A stretch of DNA of 64,000 nucleotides from Algoriphagus boseongensis. GTDB taxonomy: Bacteria; Bacteroidota; Bacteroidia; Cytophagales; Cyclobacteriaceae. Both the position numbers and the translations under genes were made by a program. Positions within the stretch are counted from its first letter, which is position 1. Each line of letters begins with the position of its first letter. The notes beneath the pieces are model-generated. The model saw nothing but the letters and a program-made list of their open reading frames with translations, did not search any database and was not told the origin of the DNA. Below, one piece after another: positions 1 to 8,931 of this stretch. The stretch lies in the NCBI RefSeq assembly GCF_004362805.1, contig NZ_SNYF01000009.1, positions 62,001-126,000 on the forward strand, written 5' to 3'.

Positions 1-369
1 AAAGTAGAAGAAATCAGAGATGAAAAGGTCGTAATTGATCTTTATGAAGAAACTGAAAAACCTAAGGCAGAACTTCCAAAGGAATCTGAGCCGGTACCAA
101 CTCTTTTTGCAAATGATTACTATGAGCAAATGAAGCAGAAGGCTATCCAAAGAGCTCATGAAAGATTCGAGAAGCTAAAAGGAAAGCGTTCTTTGAACCC
201 TTCTCCAGAAGAATTGAAGGAGAAAATGGAGGTTCCAGCTTATCAGCGTAAGAATGTTGTGTTGAACGAGCCTCAGCATAGCTCTGAGCCTGCGATCAGT
301 AAGTATAACCTAAATGACGAGAACGAAATTCTCGGCAACAACAGATTCCTGCATGATAATGTGGATTAA
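1..369 (+). CDS. ftsZ: Cell division protein FtsZ, C-terminal end (5' end outside window)
   Basis: The frame is open from the first base and ends at TAA 367-369, giving about 122 residues of a C-terminal tail. The GTPase core lies upstream of the window. The visible part is a charged, Glu/Lys-rich linker followed by the terminal peptide NNRFLHDNVD, which matches the conserved C-terminal peptide of Bacteroidota FtsZ that binds division partners at the membrane. There is no folded domain here, as expected for the linker. The assignment rests on the tail alone. The convergent gene's stop codon lies only 4 bases downstream. Confidence 0.85.
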   Translation, partial: KVEEIRDEKVVIDLYEETEKPKAELPKESEPVPTLFANDYYEQMKQKAIQRAHERFEKLKGKRSLNPSPEELKEKMEVPAYQRKNVVLNEPQHSSEPAISKYNLNDENEILGNNRFLHDNVD

Positions 370-372
370 TTC

Positions 373-897
373 CTAAAACTCAAGCAGCATGTCTGCCTGG
401 GTATGTAGGAGTTCTACATACAGCCTGTTGGTGAGCAGGTTATCTGACATATTTTGCTCGATTTTGGCAAGCTTCGGCTTGAGAGCAAGAACATGCATAC
501 CCAGATAATGGAATATGTCGGTGAGGTGGCTCAATGCGATGCCACCTCCCCCAATTCCAGAGGAGATGCCTACTAAAGCACATTTCTTATTTCGAAAGGT
601 GTTTGGATAAGTCATCCCGTCAATAAATGTTTTTAGTATCCCGGGGAATGAGCCGTTGTACTCAGGAACTATAAAAATGAATTTTTTCCCATCTTTAACC
701 CGGTCGTGAAAGGCATTGTAGCCCGGATTTTTACCGTTGTTTTCATAAAGTGCCGTAGCCGCAAAATCAGCCGGCAAATCTTCTAATTCCAGAATTTCAG
801 CATCCGATCCTTTTTCTCTTAAAATACCCTGATAGGTTTCAGCGATTATTTTTGAAACAGAGTTTTTACGGTTGGTGCCTACGATAATTTTGATCAT
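373..897 (-). CDS. NADPH-dependent FMN reductase family protein
   Basis: This is a flavodoxin-fold protein of about 174 residues. It opens with a beta strand and the phosphate-binding loop KIIVGTNRKNS, and in the middle has the VPEYNGSFPG segment typical of the SsuE/ChrR/AzoR-like NAD(P)H:FMN or quinone reductases. It is probably cytoplasmic, as no signal peptide is present. I chose the ATG at 897 because the longer reading starts at a GTG (918) and adds seven residues before the family's usual MIKIIVGT start. It converges on ftsZ with a 3-base gap, so it is a single-gene unit. Its substrate (FMN, quinone or metal oxyanion) cannot be told from sequence. Confidence 0.8.
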   Translation of the reverse strand: MIKIIVGTNRKNSVSKIIAETYQGILREKGSDAEILELEDLPADFAATALYENNGKNPGYNAFHDRVKDGKKFIFIVPEYNGSFPGILKTFIDGMTYPNTFRNKKCALVGISSGIGGGGIALSHLTDIFHYLGMHVLALKPKLAKIEQNMSDNLLTNRLYVELLHTQADMLLEF

Positions 898-992
898 GGG
901 AAAATAATTTCTGTCCACAATACACGGAAGTAGGGGTAAAAGTTCTAAGCAGAGGGTAAAATTCTATATTTACACTCCTTTGAATAGAAAAA

Positions 993-1811
993 ATGGAGTA
1001 TCTAAAGCAAATAGAAGAGGCTGAAGCCTATATCAAACAGGTGCATCCTGAAGAGGTGCCCATCGGAATTATTTTAGGAACTGGGCTAGGCAATCTGGGA
1101 GATCAGATTGAAGTCGAGCAAGAAATTGACTATGGATTGATTCCTCATTTTCCTATTTCTACCGTAGAAAGCCATTCAGGTAAACTGATTTTTGGTACCC
1201 TCTCGGGGAAAAAAGTGGTAGCTATGAAAGGCCGCTTTCATTACTACGAAGGCTATTCTATGAAACAGGTGACTTTTCCTGTTCGAGTGATGAAAAAACT
1301 TGGGGTTAAGACGCTTTTGGTTTCCAATGCCTGCGGTGGCCTTAATCCCGATCAGGAAGTGGGTGAGGTCATGATCATTTCGGATCACATCAATCTTTTC
1401 CCAGAGAATCCCCTTCGAGGAAAAAATTACGAGGAATTGGGTCCAAGATTTCCTGACATGAGTGATGCCTATTCTTCAAGATTAATCCATCAAGCTTTAG
1501 AGATCGGAAAGAAGCATAACATTAGATTACACACTGGAGTCTATGCTGGAGTTGACGGACCTAATCTGGAAACTCCTGCAGAATACAAATACATGCGAAT
1601 CCTTGGAGCTGATGCTGTCGGAATGAGTACTGTACCCGAAGTTCTCGTAGCCAGACATATGGGAATTGAGGTATTTGGAATTTCTGCGATTACCGATCTG
1701 GGTGTACCGGGTAAAATTCACCAAATCAGTCTTCAGGATGTTTTGAATGCAGCTGCAAAGGCAGAGCCTGTAATGAGTCTGATTATCCGGGAATTGGTGA
1801 AATCCTTATAA
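993..1811 (+). CDS. punA: Purine nucleoside phosphorylase (trimeric, PNP/MTAP family)
   Basis: This 272-residue cytoplasmic enzyme cleaves purine nucleosides with phosphate to the base and ribose-1-phosphate, for purine salvage. Family landmarks occur in order: ILGTGLG phosphate loop (residues 27-33), GRFHYYEGY, SNACGG, the NPL stretch, GPNLETPAEY with the base-binding Glu, GADAVGMSTVPEV and the late AITDL segment. Length fits the roughly 270-residue trimeric class. A weak Bacteroidota-like minus-7 element (TATATTTA, 965-972) lies just upstream. A hairpin terminator follows within 10 bases of the stop. Inosine/guanosine specificity is likely but not proven; MTAP-type use of methylthioadenosine is the alternative. 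Confidence 0.9.
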   Translation: MEYLKQIEEAEAYIKQVHPEEVPIGIILGTGLGNLGDQIEVEQEIDYGLIPHFPISTVESHSGKLIFGTLSGKKVVAMKGRFHYYEGYSMKQVTFPVRVMKKLGVKTLLVSNACGGLNPDQEVGEVMIISDHINLFPENPLRGKNYEELGPRFPDMSDAYSSRLIHQALEIGKKHNIRLHTGVYAGVDGPNLETPAEYKYMRILGADAVGMSTVPEVLVARHMGIEVFGISAITDLGVPGKIHQISLQDVLNAAAKAEPVMSLIIRELVKSL

Positions 1812-1816
1812 AATGA

Positions 1817-1845
1817 AAAGTCCTGCCTCAATTGGGCAGGACTTT
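1817..1845. terminator. Bidirectional intrinsic terminator
   Basis: An 11-base stem, AAAGTCCTGCC (1817-1827) with GGCAGGACTTT (1835-1845), carries a 7-base loop and T-rich tracts on both sides. It lies between the convergent phosphorylase gene (stop 1811) and the lipoprotein gene (stop 1849), so it probably serves both. Confidence 0.85.
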
Positions 1846-1848
1846 CTT

Positions 1849-2322
1849 TTATTGTTCAGGAAGCTGATCAAGGGCTAGGATCAGTTTATTCATAAATGGC
1901 TTAATCTCTTCCGGCCAAAGGGAAGGATCCTTACCTACCTGCCACCACAACACTCCGGTTTTGTTTTCAAATGCCAGATAATAGGCGCCTTGATCTACGC
2001 ATTCTGGACAAGCAATTAGGTTGTTTCCTAAGGGTCGAAGGAATGTTTCCGGGAAAGAAGTTCTGAGGTCTTCTACTAAAGAATTATACTGGGATGCCAA
2101 TGGCGTACTTTTGTAAGTGATCACCGGCGCATCTCTGAATGAATTCAGGTTATCGATATAGAGCTTACCTTGATCATACTTATAAATCTGTATGCAATTC
2201 CCTTCACAGAAGAAATTCCATTCTCCAAAGATGAAGGCTTCCACATTGGGTTCTTCTTCCTCCTCTTTACAGGAAAAGAGCAAGGGAAGAGACAGGAATA
2301 GAATAAGAAAGAACCGTTTCAT
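1849..2322 (-). CDS. Hypothetical lipoprotein
   Basis: This protein has about 157 residues when started at the ATG at 2322. That start gives a clean signal peptide MKRFFLILFLSLPLLFSC with a lipobox cysteine followed by KEEEEEP. The longer reading (TTG at 2346) only adds a charged stretch in front. The Glu-rich start after the Cys is typical of Bacteroidota lipoproteins exported to the outer membrane. The mature part has a Cys pair (CEGNC) and another near a CPECVDQG segment, so it may form disulfides. No catalytic family was recognised. It is divergent from the TonB receptor gene that starts at 2419. Confidence 0.75.
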   Translation of the reverse strand: MKRFFLILFLSLPLLFSCKEEEEEPNVEAFIFGEWNFFCEGNCIQIYKYDQGKLYIDNLNSFRDAPVITYKSTPLASQYNSLVEDLRTSFPETFLRPLGNNLIACPECVDQGAYYLAFENKTGVLWWQVGKDPSLWPEEIKPFMNKLILALDQLPEQ

Positions 2323-2418
2323 ATAGCTATCTTTTTTCTGCATCAAGTAACGATTGTATGGGTCATTTCGTTACGGCAAAATAAGCCAATTTGAATGATT
2401 TATTGTTTATTTCAGGGT

Positions 2419-4836
2419 ATGCGAAAATTTGGATTTCTTTTTTTAGTTCTTACAACTCTTATTGCTTTCTCGGCTTTTTCACAGACAGATTCTCTGGTCT
2501 ATTCTTTTGGGAAAAAGTCCACAACTCTACCGGCTTCCTATATTTTGACAGGTAAAGTAACGATCAAAGATTCCGGGGAACCTTTGGCTGGAGTCGGGCT
2601 GCATGTGGATGGACTCTTTTCTGGAGTAAGTACGGATAGGTTTGGTACGTATTACATCAACATTCCCCCAGGCAACCATAAAGTCACTTTTCGGCATATT
2701 TCACATATTCCGATTTTTACAGAAATCAATCTCTACGACAATGGAGTGATTAATCTGGAGATGACTGAGAAAAATTTCGAGCTTGAAGGGGTAGTGGTGA
2801 TGTCCGATGAACCCGATAGAAATGTGCGTGAACCCATCACAGGAATTACCAAACTCACAACCCGAGAGCTCAAAGCCATTCCGGCCTTCCTTGGAGAGGC
2901 GGATATTTTCAAAGGGCTACAGCTTTTGCCGGGGGTTTCTTCAGTTGGGGAAGGTACTTCAGGGATCAATGTTCGAGGAGCCAAAACGGACCAAAACCTG
3001 CTTTTGATGAATGAGGCCTTGGTGCTGAGTTCCAACCATGCCTTGGGATTTCTTTCTGCTTTTAATACCGATGTCACAGAGACTTTTACCCTTTACAAAG
3101 GCAATCTTCCTTCTACTTTTGGAGGACGTGCAGGATCGGCTTTGAATATTCTGATGAGGCCCGGAAGCATGGAAAGTTGGGGAGGTCAGGCTGGACTGGG
3201 TACTTCCAATGGAAAGCTTTTGCTGGAAGGGCCTATCCTGAAAGATAAAGTGAGTGTGATTGTAGGAGGTCGGATTTCCAATGTGAATTGGTTGTTGAAT
3301 CAAAGCAGAGATTTGGACATCCAAAATAGCCGTCTCAATTTCTATGATGGATATCTGGGGCTGAATTGGAAAATTGCCCAGGGACATACCCTGGAATTCA
3401 ACACCCTAATGACTAGAGATGAGTTTCAGTTTTCTAATCAGTTTGGCTACGAATGGGAAAACCGAGTTAGTTCACTCCGTTACAAAGGAATTTTAGGAGA
3501 AAATCTATCGCTCAATGCGCTTATTGCGGATGGAGATTTTGATAATGCATTTTTGGATCCTGAAGGAGTGGAGGCAGCGAAGGTCCAAAATGGAATGACT
3601 TACCAGCAGGGAAAAGTTTATGCCACTTGGGCAAATGAACAATTGGCTATCACCGGAGGACTGGAAGCCATTCGCTACAATGGAAAACCAGAACGATTGA
3701 ATCCATTTGGTGAAACCTCGGCAGTCCAACCCGAGCAAGTGGGAAAAGAGCAGGGAATTGAGGCTTCCGGATTTATTTCTTTGGAATATGAATTGGGAGA
3801 AAATACAGGTTTCGTGGCTGGATTGAGGTATTCCACTTATTCCCAATTAGGGACTGATACCGTGTACCAATACAATCCGAATGCTCCGATCAGTGAGAGT
3901 GAAATTGTGGGTCAGACGCCTTTTTCTTCAGGAAAAATCATTTCCTACTCCGGGCTAGAACCTAGATTTTCTCTTCGACAAAATCTTACTTCCACAGCTT
4001 CTCTCAAGCTGAGCTACGCCAGATTATTCCAATACGTGCAGTCTGTTTCCAATACGTTTGGTCCGACTCCTATTGATTTGTGGCAGTTGAGTACGACGTA
4101 CATTCCTCCCCAGCGCTCGGATAATTTCTCTTTGGGGATATTCAAAAACTCGGAGGATAATACATGGGAGTATTCTGTGGATGCTTTTTATCGGATAGGA
4201 AGCAATCAAGTGGAATACCGGGATTTTGCCAATATTTTCCTGAATCCGCACATGGAGACCGAGTTGGTATTTGGTGAAGGAAAGGCTTATGGGGCGGAAT
4301 TTATGATCAAGAAAAACCTTGGAGTGGTCACCGGCTGGTTGGCATACACGTATTCCCGCTCTTTTTTCAGATCCCAAAGTGAGTTTGAAGATGAGCAGAT
4401 CAATCAGAATGAATGGTTTCCATCCAACTATGACAAGCCTCATGAGGTTAATTTTATCCTCAGCCGAAAGATGTATCCCCGAGGCATGTTCAACTTTACC
4501 GTAAATTATTCCACAGGCCGTCCAGTCAGTGCGGTGAATGCTTCCTATTTATTGAATGGAGGGCTGCTGGTTCCGGATTACTCAGAAAGAAACAAATACC
4601 GAATCCCGGATTATTTCCGGGTGGATGTCTCCTATACGGTTGAGAAGGTCTTTTCCAAGAAAGGGGATAGCCTCAATTTCAGCATTTATAACTTGTTTGG
4701 AAGGCGAAATGCCTATTCTGTCTTTTGGCAAAAAGACGGGGATTCTCAGAAGTTGAGACCGTATCGCTTGGCAATTTTGGGATCCATTTTCCCATCGATC
4801 ACTTATAGCATTCAGTTTGGAGGTGCAAATGAATAA
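2419..4836 (+). CDS. TonB-dependent outer-membrane receptor with N-terminal carboxypeptidase-regulatory-like domain
   Basis: This protein of about 805 residues starts with the signal peptide MRKFGFLFLVLTTLIAFSAFSQ; I chose the ATG at 2419 over the one at 2395 because it places the charged n-region directly at the start. After the signal comes a CarboxypepD_reg-like beta domain (roughly residues 40-115), then a plug domain with LLPGVSSVGEGTSGINVRGA, then a long beta barrel ending in aromatic strands. It takes up an unknown substrate through the outer membrane using TonB energy. It is not a SusC: no SusD gene follows. The downstream DUF4249 lipoprotein overlaps it by 8 bases, a pairing that is common in Cytophagales and suggests a joint uptake complex. 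Confidence 0.85.
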   Translation: MRKFGFLFLVLTTLIAFSAFSQTDSLVYSFGKKSTTLPASYILTGKVTIKDSGEPLAGVGLHVDGLFSGVSTDRFGTYYINIPPGNHKVTFRHISHIPIFTEINLYDNGVINLEMTEKNFELEGVVVMSDEPDRNVREPITGITKLTTRELKAIPAFLGEADIFKGLQLLPGVSSVGEGTSGINVRGAKTDQNLLLMNEALVLSSNHALGFLSAFNTDVTETFTLYKGNLPSTFGGRAGSALNILMRPGSMESWGGQAGLGTSNGKLLLEGPILKDKVSVIVGGRISNVNWLLNQSRDLDIQNSRLNFYDGYLGLNWKIAQGHTLEFNTLMTRDEFQFSNQFGYEWENRVSSLRYKGILGENLSLNALIADGDFDNAFLDPEGVEAAKVQNGMTYQQGKVYATWANEQLAITGGLEAIRYNGKPERLNPFGETSAVQPEQVGKEQGIEASGFISLEYELGENTGFVAGLRYSTYSQLGTDTVYQYNPNAPISESEIVGQTPFSSGKIISYSGLEPRFSLRQNLTSTASLKLSYARLFQYVQSVSNTFGPTPIDLWQLSTTYIPPQRSDNFSLGIFKNSEDNTWEYSVDAFYRIGSNQVEYRDFANIFLNPHMETELVFGEGKAYGAEFMIKKNLGVVTGWLAYTYSRSFFRSQSEFEDEQINQNEWFPSNYDKPHEVNFILSRKMYPRGMFNFTVNYSTGRPVSAVNASYLLNGGLLVPDYSERNKYRIPDYFRVDVSYTVEKVFSKKGDSLNFSIYNLFGRRNAYSVFWQKDGDSQKLRPYRLAILGSIFPSITYSIQFGGANE

Positions 4837-5926
4837 GCTTAGAATTTTCGTCCTTGTCCTTCTCTTTTTGGGTTTTAATTCCTGCGTGGATCAGATCAGT
4901 TTTCCTTTGGAAAAGCCGGAAACCGAGCGACTCATCGTTTCTGGACTTTTCACAAATCTGGATGAGCCGCATACGGTATTTTTAAGCCAAACCACTTCTC
5001 AAGCAAGAGAGCCTTTATTTACAGGTGGGTTTTTTACACTAAATGATGAGCCAAGACCAGTTAGAGGTGCCATCGTAAGGTTGGTTGTTCCGTCCTTGTC
5101 CACTTCCTTTAACTACAATGAAATCAGACCCGGGGAGTATGAATTGGGGAAAGTGGGCATAACTCAAGAGGGATTGGAGTATTATCTTCAAATAGAAATC
5201 CAGGGGAAAACCTACCGATCTGTTCCTCAAAAAATGCCAGAGCTGATTGGTTCGGATGAATTGAGCGTAGCAGTGGAGCGAGCAAGGCTGGAGGATAATC
5301 CAGATGCTGCTTTGGCAATAATTAGCACAGCATACACTTTGCCAGAGGTAGTTGGGGGCTATTACCTGAGATGGACAGTGGATGAAGCTTATTTCTGGGA
5401 TTTGACCTTTTTCCCCAATCCTTTCAATAAACCTCCTCCCAATTGCATTGTTTTTGGTTTTCCTGATCCGGAGCGGATTACCTTAGTCAATGGAGATTTA
5501 TTGAATCAAGCTGGCGCAAAAAGCACCCAAATCGTCGCCAAGCGCCTGATCGATCAGTCCTTCTTGAGCCGTCACTATTTCAATGTGCGCCAACTCAGCA
5601 TCACCAAAGAAACCTACGAGTACTGGAGAAAAGTAAGAGAACTGGTCAATAACACTGGCTCGGTATTCGATTCTCCTCCGGCACCAATTCGGGGGAATAT
5701 CTACAATGTTTCTGATCCTGATGAGGTGGTTTTGGGCTATTTTGAGGTGGCAAAAGCTAGTGTAGAAAGAATCTATACGACTCGGGCCGATATTCCTTTT
5801 TTCATTGAAAAAGAATGCGAATATATCCCGGGAAAATCTGCCCAGCTCTACGAACCTACCTGCTTAAGTTGTTCTGTTTTTCCTCGAAGCCAGGAGCCAT
5901 TTCCAGAATGGTGGTTTGATCAGTAA
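4829..5926 (+). CDS. DUF4249 family lipoprotein (partner of the TonB receptor)
   Basis: This protein of about 365 residues begins at the ATG at 4829, placed 5 bases after a good GGAGG Shine-Dalgarno site (4819-4823) inside the end of the receptor gene. The signal peptide ends in the lipobox LGFNSC. The early segment ETERLIVSGLFTNLDEPHTVFLSQT is typical of DUF4249, a Bacteroidota family found next to TonB receptors. The C-terminal part has a cluster of cysteines (YEPTCLSCSVF) that is a family hallmark. It probably sits on the outer membrane and helps the receptor capture its ligand, but the ligand is unknown. The 8-base overlap points to translational coupling. Confidence 0.8.
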   Translation: MNKLRIFVLVLLFLGFNSCVDQISFPLEKPETERLIVSGLFTNLDEPHTVFLSQTTSQAREPLFTGGFFTLNDEPRPVRGAIVRLVVPSLSTSFNYNEIRPGEYELGKVGITQEGLEYYLQIEIQGKTYRSVPQKMPELIGSDELSVAVERARLEDNPDAALAIISTAYTLPEVVGGYYLRWTVDEAYFWDLTFFPNPFNKPPPNCIVFGFPDPERITLVNGDLLNQAGAKSTQIVAKRLIDQSFLSRHYFNVRQLSITKETYEYWRKVRELVNNTGSVFDSPPAPIRGNIYNVSDPDEVVLGYFEVAKASVERIYTTRADIPFFIEKECEYIPGKSAQLYEPTCLSCSVFPRSQEPFPEWWFDQ

Positions 5927-5930
5927 AATA

Positions 5931-5962
5931 AAACCCCTCCCGAAATCTTTCAGGAGGGGTTT
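5931..5962. terminator. Bidirectional intrinsic terminator (member of a repeated terminator set)
   Basis: The stem AAACCCCTCC (5931-5940) pairs with GGAGGGGTTT (5953-5962) and has T tracts on both strands. It sits between the convergent DUF4249 gene and the M20D gene. Similar sequence together with the flanking CTATGGACTATAGTC-like tail recurs at 10886-10921 and, in degraded form, near 7344-7379. Confidence 0.85.
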
Positions 5963-5996
5963 TTCTATGGACTATAGTCAATAATCTATGGGCTAA

Positions 5997-7289
5997 TCAC
6001 TTCTTCTTCCCCATATAATCCACCACCAAATAGCTGAGGGATTTTACTCCCAACACAAATCCATCTTCCTCAATATGGAACCCGGGGGTATGGTGAGAAG
6101 GGACTTTAGCTGGATCTTCCCCCTTTTTCATCGCGCCGAGCATCATGAAAAAACCAGGCTTTGCTCTTTGGAAAAAGCTAAAGTCTTCTGCTCCTGTGAT
6201 AGGATCCATGATGACCACATTTTCTGAGCCAATCGCCGCCTGTAAGGAAGGAATGGCTTGGGCGGTAAGCTCGGGCTGGTTTACTGTAGAGGGATAAAGT
6301 TTTCGAATGTTTACATCGGCTTTAGCACCTGCACTTTCGGCGATATTGGTAATGATTTCGGTAATTCTTTTATGCACCAAAGCCTGCTGCTCGTCTCCGA
6401 AAGTTCGAATGGTTCCGATCATTTCTACTTTCTCCGGAATGATATTGTGACGGATACCTCCATGAATTGCTCCTACAGTTACTACCGCTGGGTTTTGGGT
6501 AATATTGACGCTTCTGGATAGAATGGTTTGAAGACCGAGGATAGCTTGAGCGGAGGTGACGATTGGGTCTACGCTGGACCAAGGAGAAGCTCCGTGCGCT
6601 TGTGTTCCGGTAATGGTGACATTTAGATCATCTACAGCAGCCATGAATGGACCTGATCGATAACCAATCTTCCCAGTTTCCAATTGAGATTGGATATGAA
6701 GTCCAAAGATGGCATCCACATCCTCCATTACACCCTCTTCCACCATTTGCTTAGCTCCAAAAGTGGTGACTCCCGGTTCATAGATTCCTTCTTCAGCTGG
6801 TTGGAAAATAAATTTCACCGAGCCTTCCAATTGGTTTTTCATCCCTGCTAAAACCTCAGCCACACCCATCAAAATCGCCACGTGGGAGTCGTGCCCGCAA
6901 GCATGCATCACCCCGGTTTCCTGGCCATTGTAGGTCGAGGTATTGACGGATTTAAAGGGAAGGTCGTTTCTTTCGGTTACCGGTAGGGCATCCATATCGG
7001 CGCGAAGTGCGACCATAGGACCTGGTTTCCCACCTTTTAGAACTCCCACGACACCAGTGACTGCTACGTTTTCAGTGACTTCCATGCCCAAAGCGCGAAG
7101 ATGATCTGCCACGATCTTAGCGGTTCGGAATTCTTTATTCCCCAATTCAGGGTATTTGTGAAAATCACGTCTCCATTCGATCACTTTGGATTCGATGGCA
7201 GCAGATTTCTGATCGATTTCTGGGCGTAGTTTGGATTGGCCTAAGGCAGTAATGGAAAGTAAGAAAAGAGGTAGAATTAGCTTTTTCAT
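5997..7289 (-). CDS. Secreted M20D family amidohydrolase (copy 1)
   Basis: This is a 430-residue metal-dependent amidohydrolase with a cleavable signal peptide (MKKLILPLFLLSITALGQ), so it is probably periplasmic. The M20D metal ligands are visible: MHACGHDSH, PAEEG, GLHI and the C-terminal SHHTPGF. ALRADMDALP is the usual N-terminal substrate-pocket motif. The family cleaves N-acyl or N-carbamoyl amino acids, hippurate, or indole-acetyl conjugates; the substrate here is unknown. Copy 2 at 10953-12245 has the same length and is nearly the same through most of the protein, and the sequence just past both stop codons is also shared, so the pair arose by duplication. Confidence 0.9.
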   Translation of the reverse strand: MKKLILPLFLLSITALGQSKLRPEIDQKSAAIESKVIEWRRDFHKYPELGNKEFRTAKIVADHLRALGMEVTENVAVTGVVGVLKGGKPGPMVALRADMDALPVTERNDLPFKSVNTSTYNGQETGVMHACGHDSHVAILMGVAEVLAGMKNQLEGSVKFIFQPAEEGIYEPGVTTFGAKQMVEEGVMEDVDAIFGLHIQSQLETGKIGYRSGPFMAAVDDLNVTITGTQAHGASPWSSVDPIVTSAQAILGLQTILSRSVNITQNPAVVTVGAIHGGIRHNIIPEKVEMIGTIRTFGDEQQALVHKRITEIITNIAESAGAKADVNIRKLYPSTVNQPELTAQAIPSLQAAIGSENVVIMDPITGAEDFSFFQRAKPGFFMMLGAMKKGEDPAKVPSHHTPGFHIEEDGFVLGVKSLSYLVVDYMGKKK

Positions 7290-7438
7290 AGGATTCTGTT
7301 TGGTAGGTTTAAAAATAGAAAAAATCTCGCCCGAATATGGAATTAAAATAAAACCCCTCCTGAATTCCCTAAAGAATGGTTTTTCTGTGGTTTGCCGACC
7401 AAATTCTAAATCGAATCCGGACTAAATTGGATAATTCT

Positions 7439-7518
7439 AAACCACATAGACACATAGAAAATTAAGACAAGGATGCTCAAAGGGTCTCCCTATATGTCCT
7501 TATGTCTCTATGTGGTTT
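7439..7518. repeat. Palindromic dispersed element, copy 1
   Basis: The left arm AAACCACATAGACACATAG (7439-7457) and the right arm TATGTCTCTATGTGGTTT (7501-7518) are inverted repeats with one mismatch over 18 bases, around a 43-base centre. The left arm is the exact reverse complement of the right arm of the element at 9531-9588. No transposase is present. It may be a small non-autonomous or REP-like repeat. Confidence 0.75.
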
Positions 7519-7523
7519 AATCC

Positions 7524-7626
7524 AAAAAATAAATTAGGTGAAAATCAGATTCTTATTAAATTTCTTTTAGTTCGCTATTGACTTTTTAGTTGGGGGGGGT
7601 ATTTTCCGATAACTAATTTAATTTTT
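7524..7626 (+). repeat. Duplicated leader/upstream block, copy 1
   Basis: This starts with AAAAAATAAATTAG and runs into the ATG of the gene at 7627. Shared pieces with 9689-9795 include AAATTTCTTTTAGTT, GACTTTTTAGT and AACTAATTTAATTTTTATG, in the same order and spacing. It probably contains the promoter and untranslated leader of the downstream gene, but no clear TTTG/TAnnTTTG pair was found. Confidence 0.7.
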
Positions 7627-8925
7627 ATGAAGAATACTTTTAAACAGGGCCTTTCTGGGGCCGTATTCTTGATGGCCATTTGGTCGTGTACTTTGGAGGA
7701 GATCGAGACTCCTCAGCAATCGGCAATGCTTGATCCTATTCCATTGGCTCAGGCATTTTATGAAACGGAGAAGCCCAAGCAGGGGAATTTCTACGGTAGA
7801 ATTACTTCTGATTTGGAGGTTTTTCCACATTGGGAGGGAGCGAAGAGCTATTCGGATGGAAGAATTCTGATTGTTCCGGCACATCGGAAGGTAAAAGCGA
7901 CCTATGCCCAGGGATATCTAAGAAGACTCGTCTTTCAGGTGGATGAATCTGGCGAAGTCATCCGCGGAGGAATCTTAGAAATCGCAGGAAAAGACGGAGA
8001 TTTTCTTTTGGACAATGAGGAAGTGCTGATCGAAGGATTTCTCTCCGGTGTGAAATCTTCCCAACTGACCTATTTGTGGTCTGATTTTGGTTCCAAGCCC
8101 TTGGACGGAATGCAGGCCAATGGACGGACCGTCGAGCGATCGATAGATCGGCTGCTTAATTCCAGAAAAGGAACCGAAGGATTCAGCTTTGAGAATTGCA
8201 TCGATTGGTACTGGGTGTACAGCATTGGCGGGGTAGTGGTCTATGAAGAGTACAGCCATACGACTTGTGGGGGGGAAGGATGTGGAACTGGTGGATTACG
8301 TGTTACCAATCAAAACGATGCCTGCTTAGATGATGGTACGAATGGAGGGGGAGGAGATGGAGGTCAGATAACCTATAAAATTGAAAACAAAGTCCAGAAT
8401 CCTTGCATTTCAGGACAAGTGGACAAAGCAGTTGATTCTCAATTTAAAAACCAAATAACCAATTTGATTAATAATGCATTTGGACAAAGCGAGAAATTTA
8501 ACATTCTATTGGAAGACATGGATCTCAATGATAATTCAAAAGACGGAATCACAGGGACATCTTTTACAGATATGGCTGTAACCTTTACAATTACAATAAA
8601 TTCAGGAGTATTAGCTTCTTCCTCCCAGGAATATATTATGATTACAGTTTTTCATGAATTGCTCCATGCTTAAATGAATTATTTAGGTATTAATATGTCA
8701 TCAAATTCAATAGATCATGTAAATATGGCTAATTCATACCTTACCTTATTAAGCCAAGCATTAATGGAACATTTTGAGATTGGAGCTGTAGATGCCTACC
8801 ATTTGGCTTGGGGAGGATTGCAAAATACTCATAAATGGTCTGAATTATCCCAAACACAAAAAGACCATATCGCTGAAACAAATCAAAAATACCGGTCTGG
8901 AGTTAAAGGCAATAAATGCAATTAG
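7627..8925 (+). pseudogene. Lipoprotein with HExxH metalloprotease-like motif, interrupted by an in-frame TAA
   Basis: The first part (7627-8673) encodes a 348-residue lipoprotein with lipobox AIWSC. It has a glycine-rich Cys-containing middle (GGEGCGTGG, then GGGGDGG) and ends in FHELLHA, a zincin-type HExxH motif with His343, Glu344 and His347. The stop TAA (8671-8673) comes directly after this motif. The same frame is open again from ATG 8674 to TAG 8925, with 83 well-formed residues. In Bacteroidota proteins of this kind the motif is normally followed by an aromatic residue, so TAA looks like a TAT or TAC turned into a stop. The whole would be about 432 residues. An authentic shorter protein, or a base error, remains possible. 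It has a duplicated leader in front and a small exported protein gene 6 bases behind. Confidence 0.7.
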
Positions 8926-8931
8926 AAGATT

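Larger units (their letters stand above)
7290..7626. other. 337-base intergenic region made of repeated pieces
   Basis: No gene was seen. Three repeated parts fill most of it. At 7344-7379 is a decayed copy of the local terminator (AAAACCCCTCCTGAA then ATGGTTTTT). At 7439-7518 is a palindromic element. At 7524-7626 is a leader block that recurs at 9689-9795. The region separates the divergent M20D gene from the interrupted lipoprotein gene. Confidence 0.8.

Noticed and set aside
2959-3387. Long open frame on the minus strand within the TonB receptor gene
   Set aside because: It is a shadow of the receptor gene: the plus-strand frame has a signal peptide, plug and barrel motifs, while this one has no recognisable domain or start signal.
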